From the NCBI GenBank assembly GCA_949987565.1, contig OX465111.1:8251467-8315466 (forward strand): a stretch of 64,000 nucleotides of DNA, given 5' to 3'. The position numbers were made by a program, and so were the translations under genes. Positions 50,582 to 61,375 of this stretch are shown one piece after another. This DNA is from Luidia sarsii (Eukaryota > Echinodermata > Asteroidea > Paxillosida > Luidiidae). Numbering within the stretch: position 1 is the stretch's first letter; the number at the start of each line of letters is the position of its first letter. Below the pieces are notes generated by a model that saw nothing but the letters and a program-made list of their open reading frames with translations, was not told where the DNA came from and made no database searches.

Positions 50582-50990
50582 CGAAAAAAAAGAGCAATGG
50601 AAATTTGACTGAAACGAAACTTGAACTCATATACCCAGGGATATGAATATGATGTACATCATGGCAGTTTTGGCACACTGAACCACACCACTTTTTTTAG
50701 CAGTTTAGGCAGCATACATTGAATCATGAATGATACAATGCATGTATGATGTAGTGTGTACTGGTACTTAGTGAGTGGTACTGGTACTGTGGTAGATTGT
50801 ACGTCGGCTTTTCAAGTTGACTGATGTGAAAACAGATAAGTGATAATTAATAATAAATAATATTGTACTTTTTAGCGTTACACGTATATGGAACTCTTGG
50901 AAAGATTGCCAAAAATTGTGCAAGAATTCAGCTTAATGCACTCAGCATACACACACAAAACGCATTTTCTCGAAAAAGCAATTTGCTTAC

Positions 50991-51300
50991 CTTAGTCCGA
51001 CTTTGAAAGTATATGCGCGCCAGCGCTTGGCTTACACGAGAGTGCCTCCGAAGTCCCAGTGTTGACAAAGTCACGCTGCGCATCTATCTTATCACACATG
51101 CCTCAAACTGGCAGACTTGCTACGGTGGCCCTAATAGGACGCGTCATTGTGAATTTGCAGGTTTCTAACTCCGCTACGAAATCTTTTACTAAAACTAAGG
51201 GATAAGCAGTACGTGACTTCACGAATATTTCACAAAGTGCTTCCGATACTGACTCATGGTTTAACTTTGGCCGATCGATCCGATCATTTTCCATAATCTG
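50991..51300 (-). other. DROSHA: Probable 5'UTR first exon of DROSHA
   Basis: On the minus strand a strong donor (AAG then GTAAGC) lies at 50991/50990. The next acceptor (TTCCCAG) is at 49698, 21 bases before the DROSHA ATG. This fits a non-coding first exon spliced to the first coding exon through an intron of about 1.3 kb. The upstream limit is not visible in sequence; 51300 is a guess. A short upstream reading frame (ATG at 51294, 63 codons, stop before the donor) lies inside it and could act as a uORF if transcription starts upstream. Confidence 0.5.
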
Positions 51301-52440
51301 TTATTATCAACAGAGCGACCCTTTCCCCCATACGGTGGATGGATAGGCCCAAGTTCAGAAGAAACAAAAAATAATATCTGGTAACAGCGCCATCGTGCGG
51401 TGACATATCACACCCTTGCTGCATGTTCGGCTGACACCTGCTCAAGGATCGCATCATTCAGGTAAGATTCTCCCTTCTTATCAGATCCCAGTCCATTAAT
51501 CGACGATAATTTAGTACAACAGTGGTTCTGGTACAGTGTGGCGTGACACATATCAGCAGCAACTTCGTCTAAGGTGCAATTTATAAGGATTTTCGTCTTA
51601 TCGTCTGGCACACGTTGAATTTGATGGAGGCCCTCTCTCGTTCACATCGAGAAAGGTTTTAAGCCCTAGAATAGATACACACTCACTGTACAACATAGGT
51701 AAAGGCTGTGTAAAAGGACTAACGTTCAAAAGTTTACCAAAGTTTATATGTTAAAAACAAAATATTTTTAGCTCAAAAGATAATGGGAAAGGTGAAAATG
51801 GTAAAAAAAAATGTCTCGTTTTTTCCACCAACCTGTGAGTGTAAGGTGAGAAATAAATGGTTTTTAAAATATTGAAATAGCGCCCTCAATGGTTTTTATA
51901 CACTGATTAACATACAGTAGAGTATAACCATGGAGGAAAAAACAGATCTGATCTGGTTCTTCCTCCATGGTATAACCATACCTCCTTGGTATAACCATGG
52001 AGGTAGCTAGAGGCTCTACCATGGTATAAGTACAGTGTACAAAACATCTGTGAGCTTTACAATTACAGTGTAATTTCCAATGGTCATTGCTAACTCATTG
52101 TAAGGTGTTGATAGTATTGCTTTAATTGTTTGACCTGAAATTTCTAGAATTTACAAGTCGACCACTGCAAAGATTCAATAAAAGCACCTGTCGGATTCTA
52201 CACAATGTCAAGATGAACAAGTATACTTCAGCGGTGCTTATGATTAATCTTTGGATTGCAATTCAGACAAAATTTCTCCTAGGTCGGCATTGGACATGTC
52301 AAGTCACATATGCAGCACGTTACAGGACACTTCCTCTGTACGACTGTAGCACTTAAGCAATGAGCCCACATACAAACCATATTACACGAAGAATGGGAAC
52401 TAGACGTGCTTTGTTATAGGCAAGCACATGGATCTGGACC
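51301..52440. promoter_or_regulatory. Intergenic region between DROSHA and the RecQ-like pseudogene
   Basis: The two transcription units are divergent, so the DROSHA promoter should lie at about 51.0-51.6 kb. A plus-strand donor-like CATTCAG then GTAAGA at 51461 suggests possible divergent transcription. Minus frames at 51103-51294 and 51408-51611 are not recognised. AACCATGGAGG/CCTCCATGG palindromes occur at 51925-52025. No TATA box stands out. Confidence 0.35.
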
Positions 52441-52443
52441 AAC

Positions 52444-55035
52444 ATGGCGTTTGAGGAAACATACAGGCAGTTGCTAAGCAAATATCCATGCTTACCAAAG
52501 CAGTTGAAAAATGAGCAACGTCAGGTATTTGGTTCCATTTTCTCCAGGAAAAACATATATTTGCTGTCCTTCCGACGGGATTCGGGAAGAGTTTGACACC
52601 ACCACTGTTGGACCAGATCGAACCGGCATTGTCGTAATTGTTGAAGGCACTAATGGCTGATCAAGTACTACATTTGCGGAATAAAGGGATTCAGCCGTAG
52701 CTGTGACTGCAGATATGACCCCGGAGGATAAAAACTGTAAACTTCTTTTTTAGGTTTCTCAAAACAAATTGTGATGAACAGTGGTGTAGCAAACCATCTT
52801 CCTGCAGGAAGGGTTGTAAAGGGTCACGGCTTTTTTTATTTGGAAATGTTGAGACTGTGCTGGAGCCAAAATTATTTGTAAATTTTAGCTTAAAAGGGAT
52901 CCATCAACAGTATATAAATGGAGGATAACACCGGGAAAAAAAATAATAATTTAACAAAGCGATACAAAATGAGGTAAAATACCATTGCACATTGCACAAA
53001 AATTTATCCAAATTCCAACAAGATAAAAACCTTACTGTTAACAGAAATGTACATACTTGTACATATTGCAAATGGGTGGGTTTTTTTTTATCTGGACAAT
53101 ATATTCTAATTCATATCGAAGGTACCAAACTTTCTTTGCAGGCGTGAAAAGGGAGATGTCAAAATAATCCTTACATCCCCAGAGGCGTTGGACGGTTGGA
53201 CCTTGATACTACCATGAATCAGCAAAAAAGCTTGCCTCATAGCTGTAGATGTGGTACACACTCTAGCGGATTGGTAAGTAAATTTCATGATCATATTTCA
53301 TTGCCCAAGGAGGACTTCATTGGGAACAAAGTAACACAAATGTATAATTATACACTGTCCGTGATAGGTGTTGGTTGAAAACCATACTTCAATGTTACTG
53401 ACTTTACCAAGTACTGTTTTTGAAGGTACTAGTGAAAATCTACAGTGACAGGGGAACCAATTCTTTCTTTTCCTATGAGTAATCAGTATGAAAACGGTAA
53501 GTTTGTTTAATTTATGCCTAACTACCCACTATGTTCATACTTGTTACAGAGGTGTGACACGTTCAGGCCTTCTTTCAAGGCGCTGGGTGTTTTACGGAGC
53601 CTCTTCGAAAAAGTGCCGTTCTTGCTTTTGACTGCAACTTTGACTAAAGCACATTTCGAGAGGGTAATGGACATCCTTCATATTGAGAAGACTGACATCT
53701 CCAAGGTTTTCGCTCATCCAGACAGGTAAGCATTCCCCCAAAAAAAGCATTGAATAAAAGGTGCTTCCTTGCTTAATTAATGAACAAAGAATATTGGAGA
53801 TGTCATTTGTTCACGTTCGCCCTGAATCTTCGAAATATTATTCCTTTAACTTCTTGTTTTTCCTGTCTCATCGTCTCCAGATGTCCGCTAAAACCAACTT
53901 GCTTCAGCATAGCTGCAGGTTTTTGGTTGATTTAATGGATTCTAAATTTTGTGTTCACTCTTTTTTTTTTCAAAATGCTACATCGGCGACCTTTTTTTTC
54001 GGACACTGCTTGCTACTGCGTTACAAGATAAAAGTTCTTCTTCGTACTAAGAACATTCAAAAGAATCTCGTGCTAATGAACAATAACCTGAAAAGGGTTA
54101 AACTGTAGAATAATAATAATTAAATGCCTCTAAGTTTTCAGATTTCCGTTGATAATTGTCTCTCTGTGTATCGGCTTCCACGATAGATCTAGCATCTATT
54201 TATTTGTAAAGAAGTCGGGGCCTTCGTTCATCAAGGAGACAAGGTGGTACTGGGATAAATTGAGGCAGGAAAAATCGTTCACGCCGAAGTGCTTACCGTA
54301 ATTTATTTCAATGGAAAAGTCTGCTTTCTTTTATCACAATGACTAAAGTGCTTGGATAAAAGGTCAACATGAAGATTTACCAACACATTGTCTGTAAAAT
54401 TTGATTATCTTCTTAAACGGGTGTATGTACAGAACTTTGTGATTTCCCTTGTACTGGGAAGGCATTCACAATACAAAACGATTGATACAATGATGTGCTA
54501 CTTAAAACCAAAACCGAATAGAAATCAAATGAATATGGCATACTTGAATCCTTTAAATGACACATTTAATTTACAGGTCATTAGCAGCGCTGGCACATGC
54601 CTATGGTGATCTGCGAGCACATTTGGGGAAAGTGTCTTTCAGTGATGGAGTCCCGGACAGATCACGACTTATGGTTGAGGTCTATCACGGAAGTCTATTC
54701 GACGCTGACCGATGACGAGTCCTTGATGAGTTCACCAAGAAGGAGTCTGTCATTGATGCACCTTGTGCACATCTGCATTCGGGATGGGAGTCAGTGCGAT
54801 GGACATAAAGTACGTCATGGTTTGGGACGTTCCATCTTCCATATGTGAGGTCTGGCAACAGATTGGTAGAGCAGGGAGAGACGGTGGTTCCGCCAAGTCC
54901 AGACTTTTATCCACTCGTCAGAGCTGTCAGCAAGCAGAGCAATCCCTCATTCTGATGTGCATCCTGAGGAATCCTAGCACAATCATCTGGGTAGTGCTGC
55001 ACCTACTGTGACCAGGGTGAAGAGCTCGAGCATGG
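52444..55035 (+). pseudogene. RecQ-like DNA helicase, decayed, five recognisable exon pieces
   Basis: Superfamily 2 RecQ-type helicases unwind DNA 3' to 5'. The pieces in order are as follows. 52444-52740 holds LLSKYPCLPKQLKNEQRQVF and a Walker A PTGFGKS at 52572-52592, but in a different frame from the start and followed by stops. 53142-53273 holds IILTSPEALDGW and a damaged motif II, AVDVVH where DExH is expected. 53550-53725 holds SFKALGVLRSLF and motif III LLLTATLT. About 54184-54300 holds IYLFVKKSGPSFIKETRWYW. 54577-55033 holds EVYHGS, FGMGVSAMDIKYV and motif VI QQIGRAGRDG at 54856-54885. In-frame TGA at 53215 and 54713, frameshifts near 52555 and 54770, and loss of the motif II acidic residue argue for a pseudogene. 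Splice sites between pieces are mostly intact, so it decayed as an intron-bearing gene and not as a retrocopy. Confidence 0.8.
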
Positions 55036-55318
55036 GTAATGGTTGGTTTTAATTATGGCCTTCCTACTTTGTCTATAAATGAGATTATGCAATAAGTTCC
55101 TTTTCGAGGTCGAGATCACGGCTACATTTCATCAGCTTTTCCCACAGTTGGGTGCTATGGAATTCCATCTGCCGTCGCGCGTCGTCCGTCGCCTCTTAAT
55201 TTGTGTTGTGTTCCAATTCTGCCATCTGCTAGTTCCATACATGTACATGCCATTTTCCGTCGTCCGTCGCCCTTTTCTTCTTTTTTTGGCCTCTATCATG
55301 TACGTCACGTGACTTCAT
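55036..55318. other. No gene seen
   Basis: CGTCCGTCGCC recurs twice (55175-55275), hinting at a short duplication. No protein recognised. Confidence 0.3.
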
Positions 55319-55475
55319 TAGTCAACTATCTTTGCTGGGGTTCGGGCACCAGTCAGAAGCATTCAACCATTAAGTGTCATTCATCTCCAGGGATCATTCC
55401 ATTCAGATGTCAACAGCACTTTTGCTGTAAACCTGGCTACGGGATCGTTTGGGGATCGCATAAAATGCATAAAAT
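55319..55475 (-). mobile_element. tRNA-like SINE, 5' part, minus orientation
   Basis: TAGTCAACTATCTTTGCTGG, GGGCACCAGTCAGAAGC, CATCTCCAGGGATCATTCC and TGTAAACCTGGCTACGGGA are the reverse of the SINE 5' portion seen at 41605-41775. Confidence 0.75.
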
Positions 55476-56715
55476 GCTTCAGAGTTCAGACTGACTTCTG
55501 CCATCACCCTCCACACCATTTTTTGTGGATTTTGTTATTACAAGATTTCTGATTCCAGTCCTTTTACTCCTTGCACAGTTACAGTGAGTGACAGCACAAC
55601 AGAAACACCAACGTCAAGGTTCTCCTGCAGGTGAGTGGATTTGGAGTTGTATACATTTGAAAATGTCTTTAAATCCATATTATTATTAACCAATCATTTA
55701 AGTAGCAGGGGCCACATTGTTCCGACTTAACGTAGCCACTCTGCCACAGGAGCAGTGCAGTCCTTATAGGAAATCATGGAAGTTCCTTCCCATAGTGTCG
55801 ACTATCTTTTGTTGTGTATTAGTCACACCTAACTATCTTGACCCCCTTGGTAACCTTCAGCCCACTTCAGCCCACTACTACACATGACTCAATTATCCTG
55901 GACCCATTCCACTGACCACACTTTCCTAGAATCCTTCTGACCAGACCTCCTGCATTGAAACCTGTTTACCAAGCCCTCTATCCTCCATCATTTAAGTATT
56001 GTATTATGATTATAGGTCACCTACTTCTTTAGACCACACCCCAACTCCTTAGACTAGTAATATAAATGTGAGGACCACTCTTGCTAAAAGAGAAGAGAGA
56101 AGAGTATGTTTATGGATCAGAGTTAGAGTACAATTGCTAGATGCTGCGTTGAATGTTATAAATGAATGCTGTATATTGTTGCCAGCTTGCCACTACATGA
56201 GAGTGAACTTAGTCCAGTGTGAAAAGTGAGAAAGTCTGAAGAGAAAAGCCTTTCTGATCCCGCAACACAACACTTTGCTGGGGTGGGGTGAGAGCGCCAG
56301 TCGGAAGCAGTTCAGCTATGGGAGATATGGGAGAAGATTGGCTCTTGTTGTGTGGTGTACCGAGGTGTAAGGGGCCGCTGTGGTGCTGAGAGGAAAGCTG
56401 GTAGACAGATCAGACTGAGGCCAAAGAAGACAGGAACAGGGGCCAGTTTCATAGAGCTGCACTATCATCAAAGTATTTTTATGCATGGAAAAACCCTTGC
56501 TTAGTAAATGAGAGTTAACCCTATTGTCTGAAAACATGTCGAAAGCAGTATAGGCCTAAGCATTGCGTGAAATGTGCCCCTCAAATCTCATTTCTGACCG
56601 AGACAGACTGAGAGAGAATGTTAAAGCGCTGCAACTCCATGAAAAAGACAAGGGGGAGAAGGGCTGAGCCCAATTTCTTAAACCTGAGACATTCTTCCTT
56701 GATTAGAAGAAGGTG
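55476..56715. other. Unassigned; possible small exon
   Basis: 55573-55631 reads VSDSTTETPTSRFSCR before a CTGCAG then GTGAGT donor, but no gene is recognised. GCTGGGGTGGGGTGAGAGC at 56277 is a SINE remnant. Confidence 0.3.
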
Positions 56716-57965
56716 ATATACACTCACTACTGACTTGTATTCTAAGCCCACCGACACTCATCAATATCTCCATTCCTCCAGTTGTCACCCTAGACACTGT
56801 AAGACTGGTATAGCTTACAGCCAGGCCCTCAGATTGAGGCGTATATGTTCCAATGAGTCTGACTTTCGCCGCCATACACGTGTATTGGCCAGTAACTTGG
56901 TTGCTAGAGGCTATAGTTCTCGCCAAGTGAAGAACTCCATTGCTAAAGTCTATTCCATTCCCAGAAGTTCGGCACTAAAACAAAAGCCACCAGGTCCCAA
57001 GGACAAGCCCAAGGTTCCCTTAGTTACTTCCTACCACCCTTCTCTTCCTCCTCTCAGGAAGATAACTAAGGAAAACCACCATATTCTCCACACTTCAGAT
57101 CGTCTGGCTGAAGCCATTCCTAATTCGCCTGTTTTGGCTTTCAGGCGCCCCCGTAACCTGCGTGACTTAATTGTCTGAGCAGAGGTTCCCCCTTTGGACT
57201 CTTCACCTCCAACCAAATTTGGTACATTTAAGTGTACCTCGAAATGCATTGTTTGCAAGACACATGTCAAGGAAATAGACTCTTTCAATGGACATTCTTC
57301 TGGAACTACCCACACGACCTATGGCTCTATCACGTGCACTACCTCAAACATCATATACCTCATCTCTTGTAGAGTTTGTAATATTCAGTATGTTGGCGAG
57401 ACAAAAAACACCCTCAAAAAACGAATCTATGGCCATAGGTCTACCATCAAAACCGGTAAAATGGACACCCCTGTTGGGTATCACTTCAATCTCCCTGATC
57501 ATTCGATATCAGATATGAGTGTCCTGGGCATAGAATCACTTGGTCACCGTAGTAATGCTGTCCGTCTTAGCCGTGAGAAAATGTGGTTGAAGCGTCTTTG
57601 GACTATTCAACCACATGGTCTCAACATCCAGGAGGGTAATGACTAACACCATGCAGCTTTCTGATAATCCTTCTTTTGTGCTCAGTCTTTCACACTTCTC
57701 TCTTTGATCTTTCCCCCTATTGTCACTAATCCCTACCCCACTCCTTGCCCTTCTCATTGATCTTTCCCCCTCCTCTCACTAATCTCTACCCTACCCCTTG
57801 CCCTTCCCTTTGATCTCTCCCTACCAGCTTCACTCTTTGTCTTTTGTTTCTCATCCGTGTCCTATTCACTCTCTCCCCCCTGCCTTTGTGTACATGTATC
57901 TGTTTTGTCCTTGTCACTCTGCCTTTGAGAAAGGTCCTGCTAGGATCGAAACGTCAGGCCCACTA
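56716..57965 (+). mobile_element. Penelope-like retroelement, 5'-truncated, with GIY-YIG endonuclease
   Basis: 56723-57646 encodes the end of the reverse transcriptase (LTTDLYSKPTDTHQYL, SYSQ/AYSQALRLRRICSNE) and then the C-terminal endonuclease. The nuclease shows IIYLISCRVCNIQYVGET (57350-57403), the GIY-YIG core, preceded by CTSKCIVCK. One in-frame TGA (57176-57178) splits the frame; no other lesion was seen in this part. A pyrimidine-rich 3' untranslated region ends in CTTTGAGAAAGGTCCTGCTA and GATCGAAACGTCAGGCC, the terminal motif scattered over the window. The catalytic reverse transcriptase core is absent, so this copy cannot move. Confidence 0.88.
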
Positions 57966-58019
57966 AATTTTGATTAGAAGAAGTTAATACAAAAACTGCT
58001 CACTGATTAAATGACCTGC

Positions 58020-58150
58020 AATACATGAATCTCAAAGTCAAAAGTTAGAGGGCCTGACATTTCAATCCTAGCAGGACCTTTCTCAAAGGCAAAAGGGCTT
58101 AGAGAAAGGTCCTGCTAGGTTTGAAACGTCGGGCCATCTAACTTTTGAGA
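58020..58150. mobile_element. Inverted pair of Penelope-like terminal motifs
   Basis: Minus GGGCCTGACATTTCAATCCT (58050) and plus CTTAGAGAAAGGTCCTGCTA (58098) with GTTTGAAACGTCGGGCC are separated by about 10 bases, forming a hairpin of about 40-bp arms. A third single minus copy lies at 58598-58640. Confidence 0.8.
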
Positions 58151-58272
58151 TTTGGTTAGAAGAACATTGCCTACTCTATTCCGCATGATACTCATTGCGC
58201 TTGATTTGTTTCGCTGATAGTGGGTGCTTCACACTAGATAGGAGGGGCATCAGCATGCACTGCTGCCTGCAG

Positions 58273-58441
58273 GCCCAGCAACGATACCAGAGTGTCCAGG
58301 CCAACGACATCCCTGCAGCAGCCCCCTGGCCCTCCACAGCAGCAGACGCAGTTCCCGCTGCCGTCCCTTGGTCTCCGGTCAGGAAACGCTCCAGATGCAT
58401 TGGCTCCTGCAGTCCTACCAAACTCCCCTTACATGAAGCAG
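58273..58441 (+). CDS. Orphan Pro/Gln-rich coding exon, gene unidentified
   Basis: Acceptor CTGCCTGCAG at 58272 and donor AAGCAG then GTTTGG at 58442. One frame is open and reads PSNDTRVSRPTTSLQQPPG, then QQQTQFPLPSLGLRSG and LPNSPYMKQ, with the local GC rise typical of exons here. The composition suggests a disordered regulatory protein region. No neighbouring exons were found within 2 kb on either side, so the gene could extend across long introns or the exon may be a relic. Confidence 0.45.
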
Positions 58442-58641
58442 GTTTGGGAACCATTCCCCCTTGTTCTGTAGTGTGGTTTTGTTGAAAGGTTGATCTGAAA
58501 GTATACATCACTGCCCAAATGCTGAACAAAAAATGCCTTACAATATTTAAGGAACAATAAACCCACAACATAGTACTTTTGAAAATAAATATTAGGAGGG
58601 CCTGACATTTCGCTTCTAGCAGTACCTTTCTCAATTTTGTA

Positions 58642-60140
58642 TTCTTACAAATCGAATACACAAAATTCCGGTATAATACATAAGGTAGCAGATGAACAAC
58701 ATCAAAACTATCTCAATGAAAGAGGAAACAAATATATAATTTCTAGAATAATAGCATATAACACAGGTCCAGATTGTAGGCGCTATTAATTTTCAGATGT
58801 TTGTTCAGCAAGGTTGTAATGTATGGGACCAGGCAAGTGTTTTGTGCATGTCATGAAGAGTGTTGTCCAAGTATGCAATAAATGTCATTCAGCTTATTTA
58901 TCGAAAGACGTCTTATACTGGTTGGGGAAATGAGTTTGTGATAATCAGCAAATGTATACCCTTGTTTGCAACATTGAATTTTGACTCTTTCCGAGAGAAA
59001 TGTTTCATTAGTTGTTGAAAGAGACAATTTCTTACGTAGTAAGGTTGAACATGGAGCAAGGAACATTGCATTCATCAGTGATAGGTTTCTGTTGTAACTC
59101 CTTCTCGTCCTTGCTCCATGGGTAGAACAAATTGAATCTGAAGACATTGAGTCTATACTTACCAGTGAATGCAACGACAGGGATTGTTGATGACTCAATT
59201 TAACACTGAGTGAGATATCAAAATGGACCAAACTCACCCTTCAAAAAACACATTATCAAATTATCACTCATAAAGCAAGAAATGACATTTTGAATTACGA
59301 CTTAACTCACAATGTATTCTAGTGTGGAGCAAGTGGTTCCTGCTGCTGACCATTATCCAGCTGCAACATTTCCTCTCCTCTGTTGCAGACTGGTCCTCAA
59401 TCATGGCGGCTGATCTTGGTAGACGCGGACATACGGCCCAGTAGACGGAGTACGCGGAAACATTTTCAAAGTCTTTATACATGATTTATATTTAATTATT
59501 TCATTCTCCAGGACATACACTTCACAGCACTGCACACACAAATGATAATAATGATAATAATAACACAAATTTAAACTAGAAATACCAAAAATAAAAACGA
59601 CATCCAATTAGCTGCCGTATGATTGCCCAAACGAAACTAGTTTCTGTCAGGGGGCTTGCTAATCTGATTGGATGATTAAATAGTAAAATTTGTGTATATG
59701 AAATGTGAATATAAACAAAAAGATAAACAAAAGATAACCGAAGACAGGGGAATATAGAAGAGTGTAGGTGAAGTGAAAAGAATAAAACTGAATTTTAAAA
59801 ATGCCGAATGTTTCCTGACTTTGCTCTAATTTATAAAAAGGACTATTTGCCCCTGCACTGGCATGCACCTCTGTGCTGTATACAAAGTCATACACAAATG
59901 TGCTATTGTGATACACTTTGATCCGTTGGATCAAATTCATGATCTTGGGGATGATGTCGGGTTAGACATAGCCTAAGACTGCAATTGCATTGCAAAATGC
60001 AGTGCCTGAAATGTAGAACCCAAGAAGAGCCCAACATCACTTGTCATTCAGGTTTACCTTTGCCCATCGTGAAAAATGATATCAAAGATTCATGTTCCAA
60101 CTTGTTTTTTCCTTTCTGAAAATGTATACAATGATACGGA
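58642..60140. other. No gene seen
   Basis: AT-rich sequence. A 128-codon minus frame at 58851-59237 and smaller frames are unrecognised. Confidence 0.35.
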
Positions 60141-60265
60141 AGCAAGGGGAAGGTATGGAGTGACACCATGTAAAACATCTCTTTGGAGACTGAGAGTGGC
60201 TCTGAAAAGAGCCGGTAACTCAACATTTTAGGCAGTTTGTACTCTGCTGATGATATCTGTCAAGA
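60140..60265. repeat. Palindrome-family repeat copy
   Basis: GGAGTGACACCATGTAAAAC, GGCTCTGAAAAGAGCCGGTA, ACTCAACATTTTAGGCAG and CTGCTGATGATATCTG, in the same order as 28100-28640. Confidence 0.75.
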
Positions 60266-60960
60266 TATTGTTTTCACCAGAGATGTTAATCATTCAGTTC
60301 CTGAGATTCTCAGTTATATGTAACAAGACATGTAAGGGCTGATTAGCTTTTAGATTTAACACACTTTCAGTTAGAACAAAGGCACGCAGATGGAATTCAT
60401 ATTGGAATCAGTGTACAAAGCGAACAGTAAGCCTCATATTTCAATATCAATGTGAAAAGTAGGTACAGGAGTATCAAAACGCAACATGTGCATGTTTCCC
60501 CTGTGATGAAACATTTTCAATAATTCAAACAAAAGACCAAAGAAACTGTTTAGCTTATTTGGCGAAGATTTGCCCGATTAGATATTATTTTGCTTGCTGC
60601 ATGACAGACATTTTACTGTCTATTGAACAGAGAAGGAAGAATATTTGTTGATACCAGTTTTGAATTCTTTTCAATGGTATTCCGTGTTGACGTGTACATG
60701 TACAAGTCATTGTAACGTCATCTGAGGTTTTTGATCCAAATTTGACCAGTTTTAGTCCACATCCTAGAGTACATTTCTTTCCAAACATGTCAAAAGTGAG
60801 AAGTATATGAGAGAGGGAGCACTGCTATCTGTAAATTTAGTACTTATTATTATTTCTTATTGCTTGCATTGTACAGGAATTCCAAAAAGGGAAATAAACA
60901 TCGGGAATCCATAAACAACATCTGTGCATATGCTGTCATCTTTATTGCATCCCACATTGG
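60266..60960. other. No gene seen
   Basis: AT-rich unique sequence before the C-rich array. Confidence 0.35.
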
Positions 60961-60967
60961 AGAGGAG

Positions 60968-61366
60968 TCTACCCCAACCCCCCAACTCCAACCACCCAAC
61001 CCCCCAACTCCAACCACCCAACCCCCAAACGCCCAACCCCCAACTCCAACCACCCAACCCCCCAACTCCAACCCCCCAACTCCAACCCCCAAACGCCCAA
61101 CCCCAACCACCCAACCCCCCAACTCCAACCACCCAACCCCCAAACGCCCAACCCCCAACTCCAACCACCCAACCCCAACCCCCCAACTCCAACCACCCAA
61201 CCCCCAACCCCCCAACTCCAACCACCCAACCCCCAAACGCCCAACCCCCAACTCCAACCACCCAACCCCCCAACTCCAACCACCCAACCCCCAACCCCCA
61301 AACGCCCAACCCCCAACTCCAACCACCCAACCCCCAACCACCCAACCCCCAAAACCCCCTACCCCC
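60968..61366. repeat. CCAACCCCC/CCAACTCCAACC array upstream of the LINE
   Basis: About 400 bases of ACCCAACCCCCAAACGCC and AACTCCAACCACCC units with a higher-order period near 30-60 bases. The minus strand has regularly spaced GGGGG, GGG and GG runs. Long frames over it (Pro-Thr-Gln-Asn or Gly-Trp-Val-Leu) are compositional. Confidence 0.93.
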
Positions 61367-61375
61367 ATCTCTTAT

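Noticed and set aside
51103..51611. A second conserved gene upstream of DROSHA (two minus-strand frames of 63 and 67 codons)
   Set aside because: I recognise no family. The lower one sits in the probable 5'UTR and could only be a uORF.
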